40,017 nucleotides of DNA, from NCBI GenBank assembly GCA_002347605.1, contig DDXN01000003.1, positions 8,142 through 48,158 on the forward strand, given 5' to 3'. A program made the position numbers and the translations under genes. The stretch's first letter is position 1; each line of letters begins with the position of its first letter. The stretch is from Candidatus Dojkabacteria bacterium UBA2259 (GTDB taxonomy: Bacteria > Patescibacteriota > Dojkabacteria > SC72). Shown here one piece after another: positions 16,237 to 23,834 of this stretch. The notes beneath the pieces are model-generated. The model was given only the letters and a program-made list of their open reading frames with translations, made no database searches and was not told where the DNA came from.

Positions 16237-17454
16237 TTAAACAAAGGTAAGAGCATATCCCTTTTTACCTGCTCTACCTGTTCTTCCTATTCTATGTATG
16301 TAGTCATCATAGTTTTGGGGAATATCATAATTAATTACATGACTAATATTGTTAATATCTAACCCCCTAGAAGCTACATCTGTAGCTATTAATATATTAA
16401 GGTAATCTTTTTTAAAAGCCTCTATTATTCTACTTCTTTGTGTTTGTCTTTTATCTCCATGTAAGGAGTTTACCTTAATACCCTTATCTAAAAGTTTATG
16501 AGAAAGATTCTCAGCTTCTCTCTTAGTTCTGGTAAATATTAATACCTTTTTAAATTCATCTTTACATATATAGTCACATAATACTTCAAATTTTGTTTCC
16601 CCATCCTTAAGTCTAATTACATCCTGATCAACATTTTTTCCCTGTTCCTCTTTCTGGACTTCTATTCTTACTGGTCTTTTAAGTAGTGTATTTGCTATCT
16701 CTTCAGACTTTCTGTTTATAGTGGCAGAAAAAAATAGGGATTGTTTATTATCACTTAACTGGGAAGTTATATATCTAATATCTTCGATAAAGCCCATATC
16801 AAGCATCCTATCTACTTCGTCTAATACGACATTGTTTATTTTTAATAGGTTGATAGCTTTTCTATCTGTTAAATCTTTTAATCTTCCCGGTGTAGCAATA
16901 ACAAACGCAGGATCTCTTCTTAAAATTCCAATCTGTGCTCCCATACTGTTTCCTCCCATAACTAGTACTGATCTAAGACCAGTATTTCTAGCGAGTTGTA
17001 AAAACTCGTCCTGTATTTGCATAGCTAACTCACGAGTAGGTTCTATAATTAAAAACCTCTGAGAAGGGTCTAATACTCCTTTGTTAATCATTGGTATTAG
17101 AAATGCTGCAGTTTTACCAGATCCAGTTGAGGCCATTCCTAAGATATCTCTACCTTCAAGTATTTTAGGTATAGCTTCATACTGTATTTTAGTAGGGCAT
17201 GTATACTTTTTGTATGTAATATTGTTCTTTAATTCCTTTACTAAATCATATTCCAAAAGAGAGTGGTCTAATTGGTATATACTTGGTAAATCTTCATATA
17301 CAGCTTTTGCTATTAGTTGATCTATACTTATACTACTTCCCTTTCTATTATACCCTCCACCTCTCCTGCTATGACTGTATGGAGAGCTTCTATATGAACT
17401 TCTTCTTCTGAATCGGTTACTATGACCGTATTTATATCTGGAATTATTTTCCAT
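16237..17454 (-). CDS. DEAD-box ATP-dependent RNA helicase (motif II reads DEVD)
   Basis: A 405-residue helicase that unwinds RNA, probably in ribosome assembly or mRNA turnover. The first 40 residues are a disordered Arg/Ser/Gly/Tyr-rich leader. The core shows the Q motif region (TCPTKIQYEAIP), Walker A ASTGSGKT (108-115), PTRELA, TPGR, motif II DEVD (212-215), SAT, and in the second lobe IFTRTKREAE, ATDVASRGLDI and HRIGRTGRAG. DEVD replaces DEAD; the catalytic D-E pair is kept. The protein ends soon after motif VI without an RNA-binding tail, a role that the adjacent zinc protein or the N-terminal leader could fill. A hairpin lies in its 5' region. Confidence 0.95.
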   Translation of the reverse strand: MENNSRYKYGHSNRFRRRSSYRSSPYSHSRRGGGYNRKGSSISIDQLIAKAVYEDLPSIYQLDHSLLEYDLVKELKNNITYKKYTCPTKIQYEAIPKILEGRDILGMASTGSGKTAAFLIPMINKGVLDPSQRFLIIEPTRELAMQIQDEFLQLARNTGLRSVLVMGGNSMGAQIGILRRDPAFVIATPGRLKDLTDRKAINLLKINNVVLDEVDRMLDMGFIEDIRYITSQLSDNKQSLFFSATINRKSEEIANTLLKRPVRIEVQKEEQGKNVDQDVIRLKDGETKFEVLCDYICKDEFKKVLIFTRTKREAENLSHKLLDKGIKVNSLHGDKRQTQRSRIIEAFKKDYLNILIATDVASRGLDINNISHVINYDIPQNYDDYIHRIGRTGRAGKKGYALTFV

Positions 17455-17471
17455 GATTAAGATAACATTAA

Positions 17472-17510
17472 TTTTATTTTCAGTTTAATACAGAGTAACC
17501 GAAAATAAAA
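17472..17510 (-). promoter_or_regulatory. Long inverted repeat in the 5' region of the DEAD-box helicase gene
   Basis: Arms 17472-17485 and 17497-17510 are 14 bases each with an 11-base loop. Read as minus-strand RNA the single mismatch becomes a G-U pair, giving UUUUAUUUUCGGUU paired with AACUGAAAAUAAAA. It lies 18 bases before the helicase ATG. A folded leader could control translation or feed back through the helicase itself. It is not a terminator for the small gene to the right, because no U-run follows the stem. Confidence 0.5.
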
Positions 17511-17598
17511 AGTGTTTAACCTAATATGGATATGAGGCGATTATTTCGTTTAAATCTAATCAAACAGGAAAGAGTATATCACAGATATTTAAAAAGAC

Positions 17599-17745
17599 CT
17601 AATTGATGTTTAAAACAAATGAGTCTCCAGCATCAAAATTATTATATTTATCATCTTCTTCTCTTGCCAGTCGTAATGTTACTCTTTTTTCACCTAATAC
17701 AAGATTTTTTGGATTGTAAAAGGTCACCGCTTGCTTCTCTCCCAT
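17599..17745 (-). CDS. Small protein, possibly a truncated ASCH-like domain
   Basis: A 48-residue frame starting at ATG 17745. The stretch VLGEKRVTLRLAR followed by FDAGDSFVL resembles the N-terminal part of ASCH domains (GxKxxTxR, then F-x-x-GD). Those domains are usually about 100 residues, so this would be a truncated or decaying gene. No continuation is apparent after the TAG. The interval around it (17455-17823) otherwise holds only the helicase 5' hairpin and the promoter of the next gene. Confidence 0.35.
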   Translation of the reverse strand: MGEKQAVTFYNPKNLVLGEKRVTLRLAREEDDKYNNFDAGDSFVLNIN

Positions 17746-17808
17746 TTAAGTAACCATATAGTTAAGTTATTAGGGTGTTGTATCATGAATATCTGGCATA
17801 TCAATTTT

Positions 17809-17817
17809 TGATATACT
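17809..17817 (+). promoter_or_regulatory. Extended -10 box, leaderless start of the 163-residue protein gene
   Basis: TGATATACT ends 6 bases before the ATG at 17824. Confidence 0.55.
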
Positions 17818-17823
17818 CCTAAT

Positions 17824-18315
17824 ATGGTTAATAATGAAGAGATAACTTGTGATTTTGAATTTAAAAATATTGAACTTGAAAATCAGTATTTTACAGATAC
17901 TGTGCTTAAAGAACATCCAAAAGTTTTTGAAGAGATGAAATTGAGAGATGGTAGTAATGTGGCTATTCTAAGTAATGATGCTTTGATTACAAAGGAAGAT
18001 AAGCAGATTCTACCTCCCTATATGTATATTGTTCTATCTAAGTATGGTATTACTCAATTTAATGCATCAACTAGAAATCCTTTGGGCTGGGAAATTATGA
18101 ATAAAGCTATTACTGGGATAATTGAGTTGAGTAATGGACAAGAGGTTGGGGATTTATTAATTTCAGAATGGAAGCCTTTTCCTAGAAACAGGATAAACAA
18201 GTATCTCATAAAGTTAAGGAGTATGGTAAGATCTCTTACTGTTAGTGGAGTACATTTTACAAGTGGAGTAAGAGATTTCTATGAGAATGTGTTAAGTCGT
18301 ACTTCTCTGTTTTGA
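17824..18315 (+). CDS. Hypothetical protein, 163 residues
   Basis: A soluble protein with no recognised domain. It has a mixed alpha/beta composition, a central PPYMYIVLSKYGITQF strand-like segment and a basic C-terminal third (PRNRINKYLIKLRS). It begins at an ATG with an extended -10 box 6 bases upstream. The stop is TGA followed at once by an in-frame TAG. It lies between the ASCH-like fragment and a frameshifted small gene, in the loosest part of the window. Confidence 0.6.
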   Translation: MVNNEEITCDFEFKNIELENQYFTDTVLKEHPKVFEEMKLRDGSNVAILSNDALITKEDKQILPPYMYIVLSKYGITQFNASTRNPLGWEIMNKAITGIIELSNGQEVGDLLISEWKPFPRNRINKYLIKLRSMVRSLTVSGVHFTSGVRDFYENVLSRTSLF

Positions 18316-18377
18316 TAGGTAATATTCCTACCTAAACATATCTAATACTCCAATATTTAAAGAAATGGGATAATGTA

Positions 18378-18657
18378 ATGTTTCAATTGGAAAATGAAGG
18401 GTTCTACAAATTTGGTAGGTTAGGTCTTACTATGTCACAGGAGTACATTTTAGAATTACTAAAGATGCTTAAAAGGTATTTCCCTAATAACAGAGTAATG
18501 TTTAATAGCATGGGAAGAAAAAAACTTTAGACAATTAGTTGAACTTTTTAAATTCATTATTCAAAAGGATATATACAAAGGAAACTCTATTGTATTAGGA
18601 TACAATTATTACTTTAAATTACCCAATATCCCACAAAGAGATTATCATTTCGATTAG
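18378..18657 (+). pseudogene. Small gene split by a frameshift at a seven-A run
   Basis: The ATG at 18378 opens a 50-residue frame that stops at TAG 18528-18530. Just before the stop is a run of seven A (18518-18524). Removing one A joins it to a second open frame that ends at TAG 18655-18657, giving a 92-residue basic protein. The second half (RQLVELFKFIIQKDIYKGN) looks like the helical continuation of the first (SQEYILELLKMLKRYFPNNR). The family is not recognised. Explanations are a pseudogene, polymerase slippage on the A run that restores a full product, or a sequencing error in the homopolymer. Confidence 0.5.
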
Positions 18658-18755
18658 AAATAGTGCTAATCTAAATTCTTAGGTTGATTTTTCTCTAATG
18701 TATTTTATATTAAGATAGTATATACTTTACATCGTTTACATATATCTAAACACAT

Positions 18756-19418
18756 ATGTCATACATTGAAATAAAAGATTTAAAAAGGAAATACGTTATG
18801 AGTAAAGAGGTCTCTGTGGAAGCACTTGGTGGTGTATCTTTTAATATTGAGAAAGGAGAGTTTCTTTCAGTTGTTGGTAGCTCTGGTTCGGGTAAATCGA
18901 CTTTGTTAAATATCTTAGGTGGTCTGGATTGGGAGTATAAAGGGAAGATATGTATAGATGGGAAGGACATTAAGGAGTATGAACCGAATTTTTACAGAAG
19001 GCATATTGTTGGAACAATATTTCAACAGTTTTACTTAATCCCATCTTTGAGTGTAGAAGAAAATATTCTACTTCCTATGAAATTTGTTGGAACAAAGGTA
19101 GTGGATGTAAAGCAGAGATTAGAATACCTGTTAGATACTGTTGGATTAAAAAGTAGGAGGGAACATTTACCAAAAGAGCTCTCTGGTGGTGAAGCACAAA
19201 GGGTTGCAATAGCAAGAGCACTAATTGATTGCCCAAAGATAGTACTTGCTGATGAGCCTACAGGAAACTTGGATAGTAAGACAGGGGAATCTATTCTTAA
19301 TCTTTTGAAAGAGTTAAACAAAACAGAGGAAGTTACAATTGTACTGGTTACACATGATAGAGAGACATCTAAGAAAACAGATAGAGTTATTACTTTAGTA
19401 GATGGTAAAAATGTTTAA
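18756..19418 (+). CDS. ABC transporter ATPase of the MacB/LolD type
   Basis: A 220-residue nucleotide-binding subunit. Walker A is GSSGSGKST, the Q-loop FQQF, the signature LSGGEAQRVAIARA, Walker B IVLADEPTGNLD and the H-loop VTHD. The DEPTGNLD form and the length are typical of the MacB/LolD/FtsE family, which couples ATP binding to movement of an FtsX-like permease and not to classical transport. Its last bases overlap the start of the permease gene, so the two form an operon and presumably one complex. Confidence 0.95.
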   Translation: MSYIEIKDLKRKYVMSKEVSVEALGGVSFNIEKGEFLSVVGSSGSGKSTLLNILGGLDWEYKGKICIDGKDIKEYEPNFYRRHIVGTIFQQFYLIPSLSVEENILLPMKFVGTKVVDVKQRLEYLLDTVGLKSRREHLPKELSGGEAQRVAIARALIDCPKIVLADEPTGNLDSKTGESILNLLKELNKTEEVTIVLVTHDRETSKKTDRVITLVDGKNV

Positions 19419-20691
19419 ATATGCACTAGATTTAATACTTCGAAGAAAGCTAAGAACATTCCTAACAAGTTTAGGGATTATGATAGCTGTCATGTTAATG
19501 ACTTTCATTCTCTTTGGTATGACAGATTTACAAAGTGCAATTCTTACTCAATTTAGTTCTGTGTTCAAACCAACCGATTTGTATGTATCTTCCCAAGATA
19601 TGATGGGTCTTAGCTCAATGATGTCTGCTCCTTCAAAAGAAGCAGAAAAGAAAGAACAGGTTATTGTAAATGAGGAGATTAAGGAGAAAATAGAAGAGGT
19701 CGAGGGAGTAGAGGATGTATATCCTATGTTTATTCTTTCTGGATTTGATGTATATCTGGAGGGGGACGAAATTCCTTACCCAAGATCTTTTGTTCAATGT
19801 GTGAATCTTCCAGGGAATCATAGTATGTATACAAGTTTTAAGGGGGAGAATCCCATACTTAAAGAGGATGGTATTTTTGTTAGTGATTATGTACTATCAT
19901 TCTTTGAAATCTCTTCAGAAGACATTTTGGGAAAGAAGATCTATGTTAGAAGTACTACAAGTAGATTGCTTGTACCTACTACAAACAAGAATATGATAAG
20001 CAGAGAGTATGTGTTTACCGTTCAAGGTGTAGTTGAAACAAGTAATAATGCTTTTTGGATTACTGCTGATAAAGGGTTAGATATTCTTGTAGATATTGGA
20101 AGGTTTACAAACAGGCAAGAGTATATCGAGAAGGTTGGGTATTCACAAATATTGGTAAGTACAGCAGAAGGAGAGACATTAGAGGTTGAGAGATATTTAA
20201 CAGAGGAGTTAGGTTTAAATGTTATATCTACAAAGACTATTGTTGATTTCATATCTACTTTAACTAGTGGTCTTGCTATTGCATTAGTTGTATTTGGTTT
20301 GATATCAGCGCTTGTAGCATCAATTGGAATTATTAATACAATGGTTATGAGTATATATGAACAAACAAGAGAAATTGGTATTGTAAAAGCTATAGGGGCA
20401 TCTAATACCCAAGTTCTAGTTATATTCCTCATTCAATCAGGATTAATTGGTCTAATTGGGGGTGTTTTAGGTCTTACTATTACTTACCTATTGATGAAAG
20501 TATCAGATCCTTTTCTTGTTGAAATATTGAAGGAACAGGGATTTGGTTCGATAACTCAGTTTTTTCATTTTCAACCTCTTAATGCAATATACATTACACT
20601 TGGTAGTATATTGATAGGGGTTTTAGCGGGTATATATCCTGCTATGAAAGCAGCAAAGTTAGATCCTGTGAAGGCTTTAAGATATGAGTAA
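19402..20691 (+). CDS. MacB/FtsX-family ABC permease
   Basis: A 429-residue membrane partner of the preceding ATPase. The architecture is that of MacB-like permeases: one N-terminal membrane helix (about 17-40, LRTFLTSLGIMIAVML), a large external MacB periplasmic-core-like domain (about 45-285), and three C-terminal helices in the FtsX domain, with the conserved cytoplasmic MSIYEQTREIGIVKAIGAS and GVLAGIYPAMKAAKLDPVKALR. Such systems export peptides or lipoproteins, or transmit envelope signals, in single-membrane bacteria. The start at ATG 19402 overlaps the ATPase by 17 bases; a second ATG at 19411 is equally possible. No target can be inferred. Confidence 0.93.
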   Translation: MVKMFKYALDLILRRKLRTFLTSLGIMIAVMLMTFILFGMTDLQSAILTQFSSVFKPTDLYVSSQDMMGLSSMMSAPSKEAEKKEQVIVNEEIKEKIEEVEGVEDVYPMFILSGFDVYLEGDEIPYPRSFVQCVNLPGNHSMYTSFKGENPILKEDGIFVSDYVLSFFEISSEDILGKKIYVRSTTSRLLVPTTNKNMISREYVFTVQGVVETSNNAFWITADKGLDILVDIGRFTNRQEYIEKVGYSQILVSTAEGETLEVERYLTEELGLNVISTKTIVDFISTLTSGLAIALVVFGLISALVASIGIINTMVMSIYEQTREIGIVKAIGASNTQVLVIFLIQSGLIGLIGGVLGLTITYLLMKVSDPFLVEILKEQGFGSITQFFHFQPLNAIYITLGSILIGVLAGIYPAMKAAKLDPVKALRYE

Positions 20692-20696
20692 GGTTT

Positions 20697-21395
20697 TTAA
20701 TCTGTATTGAAGAAGTACTTTCTACTGAGTTTTTGTATCTGAAGTTGTAAGAAGAGACTCTTTTTGTAAATGTATTTCTTGTTAGCTAACCCTCCATGTA
20801 ACTTAATACCTTTTCCAATTTGTACAATGTATTTATGAAACATATACCATCTTGCCTGTACTTTTTCTTTGTTTTTAGTTTTGAAAAGAAATTCTTTTAC
20901 TCCCTTCTTTTGGATATTTACACCTATTGGAACAACAGTAGCTTTCGTTTCTAGAGCCAGTCTTGTAAGCCCTGTTTTAATTCTATCCATTGTACCTATC
21001 TTTTTACTAAGAACTCCTTCTGGAAATATTATTATATCTTTTCCACCAAGAAGTGTATTTTTTGCTTCAGTGTAAGCTATTATTCCATTTTCTTTGTCTA
21101 CAGGAATATGTCCTAATTTTTTTAGTATCCAATTTGAAATTTTAAAATCAAATGCTTTTTTAGTGATTAGTATTCTTGCATTAGGAAACATTGTTCCAAT
21201 TATGAATGGATCTGTAGCTGTAGGGTGATTAATTGCAAAGATTTTAGGTCCTTGTGGTAATTGATTTTCTGTGTTAATTCGGAATTTCAATGATATGAAA
21301 AGATATATTCTTAACATAATTACAGTTACAAACCTTAAGAATCTTGGTTTATCAAACTCTTTGTAATTAATTCTTCCTATTTTTCTTTTGAGCAT
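20697..21395 (-). CDS. plsC: 1-acyl-sn-glycerol-3-phosphate acyltransferase (PlsC-like)
   Basis: A 232-residue acyltransferase that would add the second acyl chain to lysophosphatidic acid on the inner face of the membrane. The HxxxxD catalytic motif reads NHPTATD, and the glycerophosphate site reads FPEGVLSKK (usual FPEGTRS). Motifs near PVDKENG and VVPIGVNIQ fit. A hydrophobic N-terminal segment (FVTVIMLRIYLFISL) would anchor it. The stop is 5 bases from the convergent permease stop. Many Patescibacteria lack full lipid synthesis and may use such enzymes to remodel scavenged lipids; that is inference. Confidence 0.88.
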   Translation of the reverse strand: MLKRKIGRINYKEFDKPRFLRFVTVIMLRIYLFISLKFRINTENQLPQGPKIFAINHPTATDPFIIGTMFPNARILITKKAFDFKISNWILKKLGHIPVDKENGIIAYTEAKNTLLGGKDIIIFPEGVLSKKIGTMDRIKTGLTRLALETKATVVPIGVNIQKKGVKEFLFKTKNKEKVQARWYMFHKYIVQIGKGIKLHGGLANKKYIYKKSLFLQLQIQKLSRKYFFNTD

Positions 21396-21404
21396 GTAAA
21401 CGAC

Positions 21405-21413
21405 ATCATATCA
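21405..21413 (-). promoter_or_regulatory. Extended -10 box of plsC, leaderless
   Basis: On the minus strand TGATATGAT ends 9 bases before the ATG at 21395. Confidence 0.5.
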
Positions 21414-21448
21414 GTTACAGGAAAGAAAGCAAGGAGAAGAGTTTCTGT

Positions 21449-21916
21449 TTATTTAATGTCTTTAAAAAGTAGTATCCCAGTATATCTTCCGTCTGATTTG
21501 TCTTCGAGTTTCGTAACAATTGGAATTTTTTTTGATTTGAGATACTCTAAAACGTTTGGGACATGTCTAGCTGTCCAAAGATCAGAACTTAAATCTAAAA
21601 CAATTCGAAAGTAAGGTTTATTGTGTGTATTAAAAAAATGTTCCTCTGCATATTTCCATAGGTCTTCTCCAATATGTAATCCTTTTTGATTTGCTTTGAT
21701 ACTCTCTGCATACATAGGATATTGCAATGATGCTAAGTCATCTCTTCCAATTCCTTTGAGAAAAGATACAGAGTCCTCTAGGGGGATTGGAAATATTTGA
21801 TGTTGGGCTATTATATTCCCCTGTGAGTCAATCATGTTAATCTCCTGTCCATAGTAATCTGGGACATCATCCTCATGTGTTATCTTTGATTCGAATCTAT
21901 ACTCTCTTTCATTCAT
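21449..21916 (-). CDS. Hypothetical protein coupled to a methyltransferase remnant
   Basis: A 155-residue soluble protein, not recognised. It has an acidic N-terminus, a central helix-rich part (LHIGEDLWKYAEEHFFN) and a predicted alpha/beta end (FRIVLDLSSDLW, then VLEYLKSKKIPIV). Its ATG overlaps the TGA of the upstream methyltransferase remnant in an ATGA junction, showing that the two were a translationally coupled pair. By position it could be the partner of a former restriction-modification locus, but it lacks any visible nuclease motif. A GNAT-like fold is another weak possibility. Confidence 0.6.
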   Translation of the reverse strand: MNEREYRFESKITHEDDVPDYYGQEINMIDSQGNIIAQHQIFPIPLEDSVSFLKGIGRDDLASLQYPMYAESIKANQKGLHIGEDLWKYAEEHFFNTHNKPYFRIVLDLSSDLWTARHVPNVLEYLKSKKIPIVTKLEDKSDGRYTGILLFKDIK

Positions 21917-22573
21917 AGGGGTGATTCTTTGTCAAATTCTATTAAGTTTTTTATTCTTCCTAGTTGTGCCAAGTTCATTATTCCACTCATTCTGGATGAT
22001 TTCAAGTACTCTTCAATCTTTTTGTCTTTTAAAAGTTTAACAACTCGATTAGCTTCTTTCTTACTTTGGAAAGGTATAAAGGCTTGAAGAGATTGATTAG
22101 GCTGCCATCTACCAGTAAATATTTTGGGTTTAAATGTATCTCTCCCGTATGCTTCCCATATAATTTTGTATTTAAAGAAATTATATGGATCTACACCAAG
22201 CATAACCCACCAAAAGCCTTTGCCTATCTTTGAATTTATTAAAACGCCCTTTCTATTAGAGAGCTTCTTTTTGTGTAAAGATAGATACTTAAAAAGGTAT
22301 GTATCTTTCTCTATATCTTTCAAATTTAAGATTTTACCATTTTGGGAATACGGTATTAATACCCACGATATGTCTATGTTGTATTTCTCTTTGAAAATAC
22401 TCAAAGCTTTGTCATAGTACTTCGTATTAAGCTGATTACCAAAAATTTTTTCCTGTCATCCATTTATCAAAGATTGAGAATTTCTTTGATGCAAATTTAC
22501 CCCATTTAAGTGGTGTAAAGATATCACCTATGTGTAAGTTTTTATTTAATGGATCTGAGATTTTTGTAGCCAT
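21913..22573 (-). pseudogene. Remnant of an N6-adenine DNA methyltransferase (internal deletion plus frameshift)
   Basis: The start at ATG 22573 encodes a 45-residue piece with LHIGDIFTPLKWGKFA, the usual beginning of Eco57I/N6-methylase-type enzymes (FTPxxxA). It stops at TAA 22436-22438. Removing one base in the nearby A6T5 run joins it to a second open frame, annotated by a TTG at 22404, whose end looks like the target-recognition tail of such enzymes (YLSLHKKKLSNRKG, KIIWEAYG, IMNLAQLGRIKNLI). The S-adenosylmethionine motif (DPxxGxG) and catalytic NPPY are absent, so roughly half of the protein has been deleted. It cannot methylate DNA. The 163-residue downstream piece may still be translated. 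Confidence 0.65.
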
Positions 22574-22705
22574 TTTCTTTGAGATATTATAATTACAAAT
22601 GATATCATTTCTTTGTGATTGAGCAACAAGAACAAAAGGGAGTCTTAAAATTAGAAAAAATATTACAGAATTGATGAGGTTATATTAAATAGTAATCTGC
22701 AGAAA

Positions 22706-22714
22706 TGATATAAT
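22706..22714 (+). promoter_or_regulatory. Extended -10 box of the alanine racemase gene, leaderless
   Basis: TGATATAAT, a perfect extended -10, ends 7 bases before the ATG at 22722. No clear -35 is seen. Confidence 0.65.
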
Positions 22715-22721
22715 TTACTTC

Positions 22722-23834
22722 ATGAATGAATCTTTTTTTAAGTCGAGACCTACCAAGTCAGTAGTTAATCTCTCAAATCTTGAGCACAATCTCTCAGTTG
22801 TTAGAAGTATTGTAGGGGATAGCAAGGTAATGGGAGTAGTTAAAGCTGATGCCTATGGTCATGGATTAGTTGAAATAGCTAAAAGATTAGAAGAGAAAGA
22901 TATAGATTATCTAGGAGTTGCATATTTCGAAGAAGGTAAACTTCTTAGAGAAAACAATGTTTGTAAACCGATATTAGTCTTAGGAGCTGTAATTAAAGAC
23001 CAAGTGAAGGAGTATATTAAATATGATATTGAATTTACAGGTTCGTCAATAGAGAAGCTAAGAGAGATTGATAGGGTTTCAAAAGAATTAAAAACGAAGG
23101 CTAAGGTACATATTAAAATTGACACAGGTATGGGTAGAATAGGTGTACAGTGGGATAGGGTTGATACCTTTATTAGTGATTTACTTTCATTCAAAAACAT
23201 TTCTATAGTTGGGATATATACTCATTTGTCATCTTCAGATTCTAGTCGAAAGTATACCAAGTTACAATACAAGAGATTTGAGATTGCATTAAAGAAGTTT
23301 AAAAAGTATTTAGATATTGATTCTCTTTTAATTCACTACGCTAACTCCTCAATGGTTGCGAATAACAAAGGTATGGATTTAAAGGATATGGTAAGAGTTG
23401 GATTATTGCTTTATGGTTACTCAGATAATCCTCTAATTCAAAAAAAATTATCACCAGTAATGTCACTGCACAGTGTAGTATCTTACTTTAAAGTATTAGA
23501 AAAAGGTTGTCCCATTAGTTATAACATGAAATATATTACAAAAAGACAGACCAGAGTAGTAACAATACCGATAGGTTATGCAGATGGATACTCAATTGAA
23601 TTCTCAAATAGAGGAATAGTTATGATAAATGGGAATAAATACCCGATTAGGGGAAAGATATGTATGGATCAATGTATGGTAGAGGTAGGGAAGGGTGAAT
23701 GTTATGTAGGTGATAAAGTTGAACTGTTTGGAGATAATATTTTACTGAAAGATTTGTGTAAGAATACTAATGAAACCCCATATACTTTACTAACTGGAAT
23801 ATCTCAGCGAGTACCAAGAGTGTATATTGAATAG
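22722..23834 (+). CDS. alr: Alanine racemase
   Basis: A 370-residue PLP enzyme that converts L-alanine to D-alanine for peptidoglycan. The N-terminal TIM barrel carries VVKADAYGHG with the PLP lysine K41. IKIDTGMGRIG and IYTHLSSSDS follow. The C-terminal beta-domain has the catalytic tyrosine region PISYNMKY, then IPIGYADGYS and GKICMDQCMVEVG. The end reads GISQRVPRVYIE. All expected motifs are present, and length is normal. The D-Ala-D-Ala ligase gene is directly downstream in opposite orientation with no base between the stop codons. Confidence 0.96.
   Translation: MNESFFKSRPTKSVVNLSNLEHNLSVVRSIVGDSKVMGVVKADAYGHGLVEIAKRLEEKDIDYLGVAYFEEGKLLRENNVCKPILVLGAVIKDQVKEYIKYDIEFTGSSIEKLREIDRVSKELKTKAKVHIKIDTGMGRIGVQWDRVDTFISDLLSFKNISIVGIYTHLSSSDSSRKYTKLQYKRFEIALKKFKKYLDIDSLLIHYANSSMVANNKGMDLKDMVRVGLLLYGYSDNPLIQKKLSPVMSLHSVVSYFKVLEKGCPISYNMKYITKRQTRVVTIPIGYADGYSIEFSNRGIVMINGNKYPIRGKICMDQCMVEVGKGECYVGDKVELFGDNILLKDLCKNTNETPYTLLTGISQRVPRVYIE

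Noticed and set aside
17526..17606. 26-codon rightward frame
   Set aside because: It is short, without promoter or ribosome-binding support, and overlaps the ASCH-like fragment on the other strand.
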